From: Diploptera punctata
Taxonomy: Eukaryota > Arthropoda > Insecta > Blattodea > Blaberidae
NCBI GenBank assembly: GCA_030220185.1
Contig: JASPKZ010007432.1
Span: 1 to 64,000, forward strand
DNA: 64,000 nt
Direction: 5' to 3'
Below the pieces are notes generated by a model. It had not been told where the DNA came from, did not search any database, and saw nothing but the letters and a program-made list of their open reading frames with translations. Shown here piece after piece: positions 46,647 to 57,654 of this stretch (positions are counted from its first letter, which is position 1; each line of letters opens with the position of its first letter). Made by a program: the position numbers and the translations under genes.

Positions 46647-46647
46647 G
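46406..46647 (-). repeat. ATT tracts around a solo LINE-B tail
   Basis: ATT at 46406-46463 and 46535-46647 flank 46465-46528 (TTAACTGTGAACATGGGTAC, TGTATATTCATTGTAAAAGC), which is the 3' end of the LINE-B copy at 48945-49210 on the plus strand. This piece is therefore a severely 5'-truncated LINE-B insertion whose AAT tail has expanded. Confidence 0.8.
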
Positions 46648-46649
46648 CC

Positions 46650-47195
46650 ATTGAGAACATTTATCGGTAATAGCAAAGTTGTTTTTTGCATTTTAAGGTC
46701 GGGAGACTAATAAATTCGAAAAACTGATCTAAAATCATTCATTGCACAACAATCTTTGAGTTACGTTGCGAATAACAGCACAAACATCGACATAAGTACT
46801 CGCTACATCATTGTATGTCCTGAGTAATTCTTTGGGCATGTTAGTGTAGTTAATTCAACGTGAATCAACTTCTGGTACGAGAATAATCCGAACAAGGTTT
46901 TTCCTTCGAACGGGATATTAACTGTGTGTTGCAAATTTTGAGAGGCATAGTAAAGAATCCTAGGAAAATCAATAATAACTAAATAGATACAACAAAAAAT
47001 ACATTTGTTTAAATTAATGCACTTAGCTATTTTAAGTGCTGAAGATGCAACATGTTCCTAAAGGTATACGAAGTTTAACTAAAATTTTACTTAGTAGAGG
47101 ACGACTGAGATCTCACATGTATATCTAACTTTCATAACATATGTAGATTAAAGCTAGTAAATTTAATAAATACAGATTCTGCGCAACTAATAAAA
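46650..47195. other. unassigned AT-rich sequence
   Basis: No gene or family recognised. Confidence 0.4.
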
Positions 47196-47208
47196 CTTCA
47201 TGGTATAT

Positions 47209-47534
47209 CCATCCATAGTAATTCTGCCCGAAGGCAGGTGCTTCACTGCAATCACAGCATTTTCATGCTATGCTTGCAGCTTTACTAGGCAATTGTAGGT
47301 GTGGTAGCTTTCCGTTGCTTTCCACACCGGTGAAGGATGATGATAATGATTAGGATGATGATGATCATATGATTTCGGGGACCGTTTGGGCCTTAAAGTT
47401 TTCCTGATATTTGCCTTACAGGTGAGGAAAAACCCCGATAAAAACCTCACCCAGAAAAATTGCCCCGACCGGGATCGAACCCGGGCCCGCTGTGTGATAA
47501 GGCAGCACGCTACCTCGAGACCACAGCGGTGGAC
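47209..47534 (-). mobile_element. SINE-1, tail type I, with 11-bp duplication
   Basis: Flanked by TCATGGTATAT at 47198-47208 and 47535-47545. Full-length reverse copy. Confidence 0.95.
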
Positions 47535-47545
47535 TCATGGTATAT

Positions 47546-48905
47546 AAAACTGATAAATTTAATATATATTTTAACAATCAAATCTGATAGTAAATTACTT
47601 TTTGTGGATATTCTATCATCGATACAGAATAGATAAACTTACATCAAATGGGAATTGTAATACGAAAAAAAATCCATACAACTTAATATGCGCCAAAATA
47701 AATACAAAGATAGTGACATATTACCATTGCGAACGTAGCACTCACATTCTTTCGCTTTCAGTACAATCAAAATCGTTCAGTTTACCACGTAAAAATTGGA
47801 AAACTCTAGAACATTACAATAGAATCAAAATAATACAACTTAGTATTGTAACATTTCAACACTTTAAATACATGTAGGTCTTAGTTATAAGGCATTCGTT
47901 TTATTCTCAAGTTATTTGTATAAAATCCGAAAAATAAAATCTTCTTCTTTTTCACTTCCTGGTTTAGGCAAGAGTTGCCTGTAAATAAAATCTTTTGAAA
48001 CCAAAATGCATCAACTTCATTAAAACAACATATTAGTCTATCACTGGATAAATTGTTTCATATAAGTAGTATTTTTAGTTAATTAGTTTAAAGTTTCTGG
48101 CTAAATTTAAATATAAACAGAATGTTTAAAGATGAAGCTATGCAATCCAATAAGGATTCAATTATTAAATATAAATATATGTTATTTATTATATTGAAGT
48201 AATAATGCACTTTTATTTAATTTTATAGTCTACCATATATCTGTAAAAACATGTACCTAAATTATATTAATATTGGCTTAGCTGTAGCATTTTTATACTT
48301 ATTTCAGTATAGTTCTATTATTATTATCGTTGTTATTTATACAAAATTCTTTAAAAGCTAACATTAAAAAGTAAATAAAAAAGAAAAGTCTAATTTAACA
48401 TTCCTACTTAAGAATAATTGTAATTTAAAACTTGGTACGAAATAAAAGAAAAATAATTTTTATGTTAGTAATTATACGTACTTTTATTCCAACCAACAGC
48501 GTATAAAATAAATATGACTATTTTTATTAATATCCTAAGTTTAATTATGGAAAATGCAATATTCTATCTAAATAACATAAAAGATGCCATTAAATTTTCA
48601 AAATGTCCTAAGAATGACAACTGGACTAGGAATTAAAAATGTTGAACGATGCGTGCGTATTTTGCTATTTTCTTTGTGAACAATACAACTTGCGCAATGC
48701 GGATACGATTTTTTTTAATTACTGTGAGTTTTACCTGAATCCCGACGCGTCATCTCAATCTGGCGCGCTGGTTCATGGATCCTTACTAGTATTTTTCAAC
48801 GTGCACCGACCACGATCCCAAACTCAACTGAATAGTATCCCGACTCCACCTAGCGATGCCAGCGCTCCACCGTGGACACGTTAGTAACTTATGTTGTAAC
48901 AATGG
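47546..48905. other. unassigned sequence with a tiny LINE-B tail
   Basis: 47940-47985 (CTTTTTCACTTCCTGGTTTA) is the inverted 3' end of the LINE-B at 41780-42542. The remaining ~1.3 kb is AT-rich with no recognisable gene. The frame at 48639-48884 has no known motif. Confidence 0.5.
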
Positions 48906-48919
48906 TTACAAATGTTTCC

Positions 48920-49215
48920 TTTTATTATTACTATTATTATTATTATTATTATTGGTACGGACACATTAGAAGGATGGAAGAAGGAAGACTACCTAAGATA
49001 ATCATGGATTGGGAACCACAGGGAAGGAAAAAGAAGGGTAGACCAAATATTACGTGGATTCAGGGAATCAATGAAACTAAGAGGGAATGGGAAATAGAAG
49101 AAGATATATGGATGAACAGACAAGAATGGAAAAATGTGTTGAAACAAATGTGTAGTTAACTGTGAACATGGGTACCGGAAAAAATGTATATTCATTGTAA
49201 AAGCCGGAATAATAA
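48920..49215 (+). mobile_element. LINE-B 3' end, preceded by ATT microsatellite
   Basis: Encodes WYGHIRRMEEGRLPKIIMDW, GRKKKGRPNITW, DIWMNRQEWKNVLKQMCS, stop at 49159, then the UTR TGAACATGGGTACCGGAAAA and an AAT tail. Truncated exactly at the ATT run. Confidence 0.82.
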
Positions 49216-49238
49216 AAAAAAATTAATATTATTACTAT

Positions 49239-49597
49239 ATCCACTGCTGTGGTCTCGGGTTAGCGTGCTGCCTTGTCACGCAGTGGGCCCGGGTTCGATC
49301 CCCGGTCGGGAAAGTTTTTTTTTGGGTGAGGTTTTTATCGGGGTTTTTCCGATACGGTCCACGAAATCATATGGCCATTGCAATCATCATCATTCATATT
49401 CATCTTAGGTTAAGCTTAGGATTAAGGACTCTCCTGGCGCACCATTATCATCATCACCCATCACATCATTGGGGCAACGTAACCCCGCCTTCCAGGCGCC
49501 CCAACCTCAGAAGTGGGTTACAAGTACGCCACACCAGGAGGGAAACCAGGAATGTCTAAAGACAAACCTGGGGCATTTGAAAAAAATAATAAAATCA
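49239..49597 (+). mobile_element. SINE-1, tail type II, with perfect 14-bp duplication
   Basis: Flanked by AATATTATTACTAT (49225-49238, 49598-49611). Head and B box as in type I, but the 3' half is ACTCTCCTGGCGCACCATTA, CCGCCTTCCAGGCGCCCCAA, then ACCAGGAATGTCTAAAGACA and an A-rich end AATAATAAAATC. Confidence 0.93.
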
Positions 49598-49611
49598 AAT
49601 ATTATTACTAT

Positions 49612-50885
49612 TATTATCATCAGATTTATAATAACTTAATTAACCGTATAATGAGTGATAGCTATATATACAGTAAAACTTGCTCAAAGTGGAATCGCTT
49701 GGGACCATTTTTTTTTTCCACATTAGACAAAATTCCGCATTATAAAAAAAACTAAAACTTATTAATAATTTTGGATTATAGAGTACCGTATATGTCTTTT
49801 ACGTACCTTGGATTAATTGTTGTACCACTGCCTGTGAAAAGTGTAGTAGTCTATAGTATGTACGAGCGACTTCGTTGGTATCGCGGGGAAAAAAAAAAAA
49901 AAAAAAAAAAGCAGTTCTGTTTCGTCAGCGTTAAAAAATGTATCTTAGGCATGTATGAAGTTTCGGTTTCCGCTCACTAACTAACTAACTTACACTTTCA
50001 TCCACATCCTTTGATTCCCCGCAAATTTTCATTCCATAGGCCTACTACATTGTGTCGTCTTTTAAAACTGTCCGTCCAGCGAACCTCAAGATGCCTTGAA
50101 ATCGTTATTCCCTAGAGATTTAGCAACAGCTAGAGCTTGACCTTGGAGCATCGGTCAGGAAATTTGGAATTTATCTTCAATCACTTTTCACTTTTTTTGT
50201 TTAATGACAATGATACATACGTTTTTTGCCATCTTTATTCCATAAATTCAGAACGCTACCTGTGAAAGATCGGTCTCAGAACTAATTTAAGAGTTTACAG
50301 TGCAATAGTTATTTGTTAAAGGAATATGTATTACGCATAACGGGTGTGCAGTGAGGCCGAAATAAAATGTCAGGTACAGGTAGAATCTCTACTTCATCCG
50401 ACGGCAGGAATAATTTCTTATTGTTTTTTGTTTTTTTTTTTTGTTTTTTTGGACTAACGGGAATTCAATGAAGTAGAAACTAATTTATTTCTGTCTTTCC
50501 GTATTATATTTTTTCATGAATTGTGTAGAAATATCGTTCCGTTTCCGCGTAGGACAGATTCCGTTTTATGCAAAATAAATATACGTAAAATTACTATTAT
50601 TTCGCCGGGACCGATAATTTTTTCACATTGGACAGATTTCCGCATTATTCACGTTCCGGATTAAACAATTTTTACTGTATATGAAAACAAAGAGCAAATA
50701 TCAAAGAATGATATCACATAATAACCGGAATTAGCCCTTTATATGATTCTAATAATTTTTATTAAATGTTTAATACAGTTATTAAAGTTAAACCAAATTA
50801 AAAAATGTCAAAATATAATTATCCCTCTAACATTTTTCTTGTCAGGATCCCACGTTGCACCCGAGATGGTACTTTGCTTAAAAAT
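49612..50885. other. unassigned sequence
   Basis: No gene recognised. A run of about 20 A at 49889-49910 and T-rich runs at 50425-50450. Confidence 0.4.
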
Positions 50886-50892
50886 GGGATTT

Positions 50893-51185
50893 GCAATCTA
50901 GATATAAACACCATGGTGCTACAGTCTAGAAGACCCTTAGCCTACCATCCGGCTGCTGACATCACATCCACATGTATTAATCACAGAGCTAGTGTAGGGA
51001 TAACATGTAGTTAGCATGTCGGGTCCCCCAGCCGTTATAGCTGGTTTTCTCAACCCGGAACCGCTACTTATTGTAGGTAGGTATTGCTGGACACTGGTCC
51101 CATACTGGCCAAAATTCTATGAGAAAATTTCTTCCCCCCATGGAGACTCAAAGAAGCGCAGCAAGTCCTGTAGCACTGCACCACA
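50893..51185 (-). mobile_element. SINE-2, nearly complete
   Basis: 'CATCCGGCTGCTGACATCAC', 'GTCGGGTCCCCCAGCCGTTA', 'CTACTTATTGTAGGTAGG', 'CTGGTCCCATACTGGCCAAA' and 'CCCATGGAGACTCAAAGAAG' are the complement of SINE-2 in order. Confidence 0.8.
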
Positions 51186-51404
51186 GCATCTTGCTTTTAC
51201 CACTCGGTTATGGCAGTCAAGATATGCCAGATTCAAATTTCAGTAATTTTTATAATTGCTTAGGTTATCAGCAGGTTTCTTTCCCTACTAAACCTTGCTA
51301 TTGTTCTGCTTCTGTAGAGCTATTGAGGGGGGCTGAGAGGCGTCACTGCTCTTAGCATTCATATTAACTCAATTCATTTAATACAATATTTTTAATTTTT
51401 ATCG

Positions 51405-51675
51405 CTACAAGCCGGAAGGTTGAGGGTTCAAGTCCCGTTGGGGTCAGGATTTTTAAACTGACCCAAACCTTCCGGCGGCACTATGGCCCTGGGGTCGACT
51501 CAGCCTCTAACGAAAATGAGTACCAGACGCTTGTTCTGGGGTAAAGGCGGCCGTCACGCAGGTCTGACAACCCGGCTGACATAAAGTGCCGATTGTCTAG
51601 AAAAAGTGGGAGTCTTAACCTCCTACTACCCCAAGGGCCTCCTGAGGCCTGTTGTGGGATCACTTTACACTTTAT
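51405..51675 (+). mobile_element. SINE-4 (tRNA-like B box)
   Basis: Contains GAGGGTTCAAGTCCCGTTGG (B box) at about 51421, then AACCTTCCGGCGGCACTATG and a GC-rich body to CCTGTTGTGGGATCACTTTA. The A box is not clear, so the head may be partial. Single copy here. Confidence 0.55.
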
Positions 51676-51679
51676 TTCT

Positions 51680-52300
51680 AGTTGTTTGTTTAAAATTGAC
51701 ATAATTTTTTTGTTACTAATTTTTCATCATGATACTTTATTTTGAGGTTAAATACAACAATGTGACACTCACGGATATGTGGACTGGTTTTATGGATTGT
51801 TTAAGAATTCGCCTCTACCACCTAAAAATTATTTTAGCCTTAATAAACTAATAAAAAACTAACAAAAATGAAGAAATTAACAAAGGAAAAAATCAGAAAT
51901 TTAACAGTTAAAGTCTGGGGATTATGAAATATGTACAAAAAGAAACTTGAACATTAGAATGAAGGAAAACCTTGGAAATGTAAAAAAAAAAAAAATGGGG
52001 AAGTAGAAAAATCTGCAGTAGCTCCTCATGTTTGGTCAGAAATTCACAGAATTGAAGTAAAGGCAAGATTAAAGAAACAGATGAATCCAAAGAACTCACA
52101 GTCTGGGAGATGATCTATATCCAGAAATACAAGGACTAAACTATGAATTTTGAAATTCCAGGGGAAAAGTATTTGATTTCATGGGTCAATCGACATAAGG
52201 AAGAAGAATGGGCCTACAGGGTTAGCCAACCATGAAAACAAGCCAGATGCCTATTGATCAATGAAGCAAAGACTCTTTGAAAGAATCCTGGATTTATAAA
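51680..52300. other. unassigned sequence
   Basis: No gene recognised. A 13-base A run at about 51981. Confidence 0.4.
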
Positions 52301-52304
52301 AAAT

Positions 52305-52610
52305 GTCCACCACTGTGATCTCGAGGTAGCATGCAGCTTTGTCATGCATCGGAACTGGGTTCAATTCCCGATCGGGACAAGCTTCCTGGGTGAGGGATTT
52401 TGGGGTTTTTCCTCACGTGTAAGGCATATGTCAGGAAGCATTGAAGCTCAAATAGTTCCCGAAATTCATCTGGCCATCATCATTATCATCCCCTGGTGTG
52501 AAGAGCAAGGGGAAGTTACCACACCTATAATTCCCTAATAAAGCTGCAAAGCAAAGCATGAAATTGCTATGATTGCAGTGAAAGAGGGACCTGCCCAGTG
52601 AAAACTGTGA
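52305..52610 (+). mobile_element. SINE-1, tail type I, most diverged copy
   Basis: Head GTCCACCACTGTGATCTCGA with many CpG-type changes (GGGTTCAATTCCCGATC B box). Ends before ATAAAAAAAG; ATAAAAAA also precedes it, a possible duplication. Confidence 0.85.
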
Positions 52611-52700
52611 ATAAAAAAAGGTTTAAAATCTGATTAGTTTAATTTTAACAACTCCTATTATAAAATTACAACTGTAAATTTCATTTTTAATTTTAATAAT

Positions 52701-55700
52701 TCACATTAACAGCTTACAACAATAAATTTCATACATCATTTTATAACGAAAATAAGGAATGTCTTTCTGAGTGCAAGTAAAGTCTGCATTGCGGCAGATG
52801 AATTCTGCATACATGCACGAAAACACACCACAGTCACTACCATTCATTTGCCGAGGTAAATTCTTGACATTTTCTGTTTTTTCGAAACGTTTACATGTAC
52901 TTTCTTTTCTTAGCCACACTTTCATCCGTCATGAATTTCACTAAGATTTTCAGGTACTTGTCATTGACTGCTCCCAAGCTGTCATAATACTTTAAAGTTT
53001 TATTTCTCACATCAGCAACTGCTACACACCAATGAGCTCCTAGATGAATAGGGAAAATTATCAAGTCGTACGAAAAAATGTTTGTATTTTTTCTCCATCT
53101 TTTCACAGCAGCATGACTATCAGCCAAAACTTTTGGATAGAAGAACGTATTAAATGCATAGACAGATGGAAAATTATTTAATTTGCCTCTTCGTTGAAGA
53201 ACCTCCAAATAAAAGTTAATTATTTGATCATTTAACCAGTTAAGGCCAGCTAAAGTTTGCATATCTTGCCGTTTTATAGAGAACCCAAAACTCGTAACTA
53301 GAGTTTCGTTTTGAGGAGTAGGTTTCAATGCAGAGTCGATAATATTTATTAATATCCTCAGAGAGTTTAGGGCACTCTTCTTTATCAATAGAAATAACGT
53401 GTATTTCTTCACACTTCAAATCCTCTTTTTTCTTTTTAAATTGCTCTGTTTTCAACAAAGATTCATTTCTACAAGGATCTTTTATGTCTTTATTGAATTT
53501 ATCATTATAATTTGAAATGGGTTTCATGCTATTTACTTTGTATTCATCTTCTGAATTGTTAATTCCAGAATGTGGAGTTTTTATTCCTTGAGATTAAATC
53601 AAATTATAATGCATTAAATCTTGGTTCATTATATTTTTCTTTTTGTTAAATTGGTGATTGTGGTAGCTTCTCTGGATATGAACGTTTTCCTAATAATTGC
53701 ATATTTTGCCATTTCATAGATGTCCCAAAATTCTTAACTAGAGCTTCACTTTGAGGAGTAGGTATGAATGCAGAGTCGATATCATTTTTAATATCGTGAG
53801 TCAGTTCTTAGCACTCTTCTCTATCATCAGAAATAATCTGCATTTCTTCACATTTCAAATCCTCTTTTTTTTCTTTTAAATTTACTCTGTTTTGAACTTA
53901 ACTTCTTTTCCACAAGACTATTTTACTTCTTTATTTAATGTATCATTAAAATTTGAAACGGGTTTCATGCCATTTACTTTGTATTCATCTTTGGAATTAT
54001 TAATTCCAGAATATGCTGTTTTTATTCCTTGAGAAGAATTCAAGTTGTAATGTATCAAATCTGGTTCATTATATTTCTTCTTTTTGTTCATTGGTGATTG
54101 TGGTAGCTTCTCTGGATATGAACGTTTTCCTAATAATTGCATATCTTGCTGTTTCATAGATATCCCAAAATTCTTAACTAGAGTTTCACTTTGTGGAGAA
54201 GGTATCAATGCAGCATCAATAATTTTTTCAATATCTCCAGTCAGTTTAGGGCACTCTTCTTTATCATTAGAAATAACCTGTACCTCTTCACATTTCAAAT
54301 CCTCTTTTTTCTTTTTAAATTGCTCTGTTTTCAACAAAGATTCATTTCCACCAGAATATTTTATGTCTTTATGTAATGTATTATTATAATTTGAAATGTG
54401 TTTCATCCTATTTACTTTGTATTCATCTTCTGAATGATTACTTCTAGAATATGCAGTTTTTATTCCTTGAGATGGAATCAAATTATAATGCATCAAATCT
54501 GGCTCATTATATTTCTTCTTTTTGTTCATTGGTGATTGTGGTAGCTTCTCTGGATATGAATGTTTTCCTAATAATTGCATATATTGCTGTTTCATAGATA
54601 TCCCAAAATTCTTAACTAGAGTTTCACTTTGAGGAGTGGGTATCAATGCAACGTCGATCATTTTTTCAATATCCCCAGTCAGTTTGAGGCACTGTTCTTT
54701 ATCATTAGAAATAACTTGTACTTCTTCACATTTCAAATCCTCTTTTTTCTTTTTAAATTGCTCTGTTTTGAACTTAACTTCTTTTCCACAAGATTTATCA
54801 TTATAATTTGAAATGGGTTTTATGATATTTATTTTGTATCCATCTTCTGAATTATTACTTCTAGAATTTGCAGTTTTTATTCCTTGAGTTGAATTTAAGT
54901 TATAATATATCAAATCTGGTTCATGAAATTTCCTCTCTTTGTTCATTGGTGAATGTGGTAGCTTCCCTGGATATGAAGGTTTTCTTATTTGGCCTTTCAT
55001 GACAATTTGTTCTTTTCCATTAATGATACCTGTTTTAAGATTAAAATTGGTTCCTGATCTAACATTAATATTTTTCTGAGTATTTTGATCATTTGTTGAG
55101 CTTGGTATTTTTCTGGAATAATCTAATCGTTCCTCAGGCCAAAAACTTTTACAATATTCATATTTGTTTGTTTCTAAGGAATTTTCCCTGCTGTTTCCAA
55201 TTTGAGATATTTCATTAGAAGGGATTAGATAGAATGAATCATTGGAATTTATTGTTACGCTATTTGTTTGAATCACAACCGAATTATCAAAGTTTTCTCT
55301 TATTGTGCAAGGTTCAATTATTTCAGTTTCATCATCTTCATCTATGTTATCAACAGTTACAGAAGTCGAGGAAGAGTAATTTGACACTCTAGGTACTTCT
55401 TTATGAATTGTGCTTCTACCTGAAATACAATCATCAACTATAGCATTAGTTGAACATTTCTGTTTAACGTCATCATTAGTTACCATAACATTTCTTTGTT
55501 TACAAGCTCGTAAAGTACAGTCACCATCTTTATTATCTTCCTTGGACCTTTCTTGCCCACTTGTTAAATTTGATAATTTCATGAAATTGCTGTTATCTGT
55601 GTACCCTTGTGTACAACAATCAGTAAATGATATTAACTTACTCTGACCAGTAGAGTTATAATCATCATCTTCTGTGGGTCCATCTTCCCCACTTGCTAAA

Positions 55701-55738
55701 CAAAAATTAGAAAGAAAAGTAGAAAATGAATTCCACAT
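52701..55738 (-). pseudogene. SENP1: SENP/Ulp1-type SUMO protease, broken, with tandemly repeated pre-catalytic segment
   Basis: SENP enzymes are C48 cysteine proteases that mature SUMO and remove it from proteins. The minus strand carries a full C-terminal catalytic domain: LNWLNDQIINFYLEVL, FNTFFYPKVL, LGAHWCVAVADVRN (catalytic His), LKYYDSLGAVN (catalytic Asp), RQMNGSDCGVFSCMYAEF (Gln and nucleophile Cys) and a normal end, YEIYCCKLLM. The ATG at 55738 opens 606 codons to 53918, lysine-rich and low in motifs. A unit of 146 codons (about 438 bp) is repeated: it contains ECPKLTGDIEKIIDAALIPS, the segment that normally starts the catalytic domain just before '-QT---LNWLND'. Defects: stops in the third unit (53480-53918), a one-base insertion at about 53350, and a frameshift near 52900. 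No introns are seen, which suggests a retrocopy, but no poly(A) or duplication was found. A real single-exon gene with sequencing errors is less likely. Confidence 0.85.
53240..54990 (-). repeat. four ~438-bp direct repeats within the SENP sequence
   Basis: The landmark CACTTTGAGGAGT-like site recurs at 53317, 53752, 54189 and 54628, spaced about 435-439 bp; GTGGTAGCTTCTCTGGATAT recurs at about 53657, 54097, 54537 and 54954. The lowest-coordinate unit continues into the catalytic domain; the other three are duplicates. The unit at 53480-53918 has decayed most. Confidence 0.9.
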
Positions 55739-56520
55739 TCTTTCCAGTTTAATCGCTTTTTAGTATATATTAACAACTTTGTAAACACACTCACATAAAA
55801 TTGCTCTATATTTTCATATATTACAATTGCAAACTAGTATCTATGGAAACATATACTTATTATTAAATAAAGGAAATTAAAAACAATTGTTAAAATATGG
55901 TTCTATGTTAGGCTTGCTTACATTGTTTGAACTGTAGTGAGGGGTTGAGGTGGTATGGGATGCAAGCAGGAAGGCATTCTGTTTCTTTTTTAAATGCCTT
56001 AAAACCTTAACCATACCTCTGAAATAGAGAAAGACGCCATTCCATAATACATAGGCATCATTTTCATGTCAAACCACTTAAAAATTTTCTAATGATCAAA
56101 CAATATTGCTATCAGGTAATCTATTACTGAAATTTCATATAAATGACAGGAAAACAAAAAAAATAATACCTGAACAGGGATTTGAGCATGATACCTCTAA
56201 CTCTATACATTAGCATAATACCTCTTTGTTGTTCAAACTCTCAGTGCATACATTCATTTTAATTTCCTTATAAACAATTCTCTATCATAAGAGGCAGCAG
56301 GATATTGTTCGCAGTGTCAATATATATATAGACACTAGTGTCCAAAAGTAAAGTATATTTCAATGTTTATTACCAAACTATAAGAATGGTACTAAAATTG
56401 TACAAATGAATCATACATGATCTGGTGTGCAACAGAGTAACAAATATTAGATAATTTTGTTCCATTGTAGCATAGAGACACTTTTACAAAATTTGACCAT
56501 CACTTCCACAACAACAATGA
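55739..56520. other. unassigned AT-rich sequence upstream of the SENP pseudogene
   Basis: No further exon or promoter motif recognised. Confidence 0.4.
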
Positions 56521-56551
56521 TGATTATATTTGAAGAGAAAAAATTTTGCCC

Positions 56552-56624
56552 AGACCGAGACTCAAATCCGGGACCCTTGGCTTTCCGGGCCAAGTGCTCT
56601 ACCAACTGAGCTACTGAGGCGAGT
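56552..56624 (-). tRNA. tRNA-like sequence, left arm (probably not functional)
   Basis: The complement starts GCCTCAGTAGCTCAGTTGGT (strong A box) with a D arm GCTC/GAGC, anticodon stem CTTGGC/GCCAAG, and B box GGATTTGAGTCTCGG. With a six-base anticodon stem the loop is CCGGAAA, which would put GGA (Ser) at the anticodon, but U33 is missing. The acceptor stem has mismatches. Read as tRNA-derived. Confidence 0.5.
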
Positions 56625-56883
56625 TACGATCTAGACGCAAATTTTTCTCTTATGTACGTTGTAATTCCCTATCGCCAAATGCTTTTGAAACCATTGCTTC
56701 TATCTTTACAAATGGCGGTTTCTTAGTTAAGAAGACATTTATTGGGAATTTAACATTACTTTATAAAGCTAGTAAGGCTTCTAATGATAATAATGCAAAG
56801 ATAGAAGCAATGATTTCAAAAGCATTTGGCGATAGGGAATTACAACATATATAAGAGAAAAATTTGCATCTAGATCGTAACTC

Positions 56884-56956
56884 GCCTCGGTAGCTCAGTT
56901 GGTAGAGCACTTGGCCCAGAAAGCCAAGGGTCCCGGGTTCGAGTCTCGGTCTAGGC
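56884..56956 (+). tRNA. tRNA-like sequence, right arm (probably not functional)
   Basis: GCCTCGGTAGCTCAGTTGGT, anticodon stem CTTGGC/GCCAAG with loop CCAGAAA, B box GGGTTCGAGTCTCGG, T stem CCGGG/CTCGG. Better acceptor pairing than the left copy (one mismatch). Loop lacks U33; nominal anticodon AGA if the stem has six pairs. Confidence 0.5.
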
Positions 56957-57059
56957 GAAAAATTTTCTCTTCAAATATAATTTATCTTTCAGTGAGAAAT
57001 GTTAAATCAATAATAAAAACATCATCAACAGTGATGATGCTTAGCAGTTAATATAAGAT

Positions 57060-57640
57060 ATGGTTACCCCTCTTTGCCATACTAACCTCACAGCACCATG
57101 GCATGATCTCTATAAGGTAGTTGAAGAGCTCTGTAGACAGCTGTTCCTATCCTCACAAAGAGTACTGCAGAGGTCTGAAATTGTCATTAGAGGAGGCTGG
57201 CGGGGTAAAACTCATCTTCTTAATGCATTCCAGGCATGTTCTATAGGGCTCACTGGCCAGCACAAGTGCTGGATATATTCCCTTTCAAGAAATTCATCCA
57301 CCAGGTGCGCTCTATGCAAACATGCTTTATCATTCATAGGGATGAAGTGTGGACCAACTGCACCTCTGAAAAGTCACACATGTGGTTTCTGTACCTCCCC
57401 TCAGTGCCTCTGAGCATTAACACTACCATGAATGAAGATGCGCAAATCTGTACTTCCATTGAACATTATGCCTGACCACACGAGTATGTCACCACCACCA
57501 AATGTGTGCCTTTCTACGATGTGTGTGGGGTTAAACTGGGCTCCACATTCTCTCCAGATTATTATGCAATGGGAAACATTGGTTAAACTAAATCTGGACT
57601 CATCAATAGACAGCATGCTCCTCCATTCATCCAAGGGAAA
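57060..57640 (-). pseudogene. Tc1-like transposase remnant
   Basis: The minus strand reads WRSMLSIDESRFSL (first catalytic Asp), RECGAQFN, HTFGGGDILVWSGIMFNGST, DLRIFIHG-VNAQRH and a stop; then GAVGPHFIPMNDKACLHRAH (second Asp) and SPIEHAWNALRR (the Glu of NPIE; DLNP deleted). N-terminal DNA-binding domain and terminal repeats are missing. Confidence 0.8.
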
Positions 57641-57654
57641 ATTTTGGCATTACT

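Larger units (their letters stand above)
56524..56980. mobile_element. palindrome with a tRNA-like sequence in each arm
   Basis: Arms of about 187 bp (56524-56710 and 56794-56980), about 95% identical in inverted orientation, around an 83-bp spacer. Outer ends TTATATTTGAAGAGAAAA. Each arm has one tRNA-like sequence, then ATCTAGATGCAAATTTTTCT-type sequence and CCCTATCGCCAAATGCTTTT. Both tRNA-like copies are 3'-outward, so transcription would run towards the element ends. Confidence 0.85.

Noticed and set aside
51481..51702. Minus-strand 73-residue frame
   Set aside because: Falls in the GC-rich SINE-4 body; no motif.
54084..54811. Plus-strand frames of about 60-100 residues in the SENP region
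   Set aside because: They recur with the 438-bp repeat on the opposite strand of the recognised protease frame.
56884..56956. Functional tRNA-Ser gene
   Set aside because: A and B boxes are good, but U33 is missing, the anticodon stem has an extra pair, the acceptor stem has mismatches, and it lies in a repeat arm.
57060..57475. Plus-strand frames of 117 and 79 residues
   Set aside because: Antisense to the Tc1 remnant.
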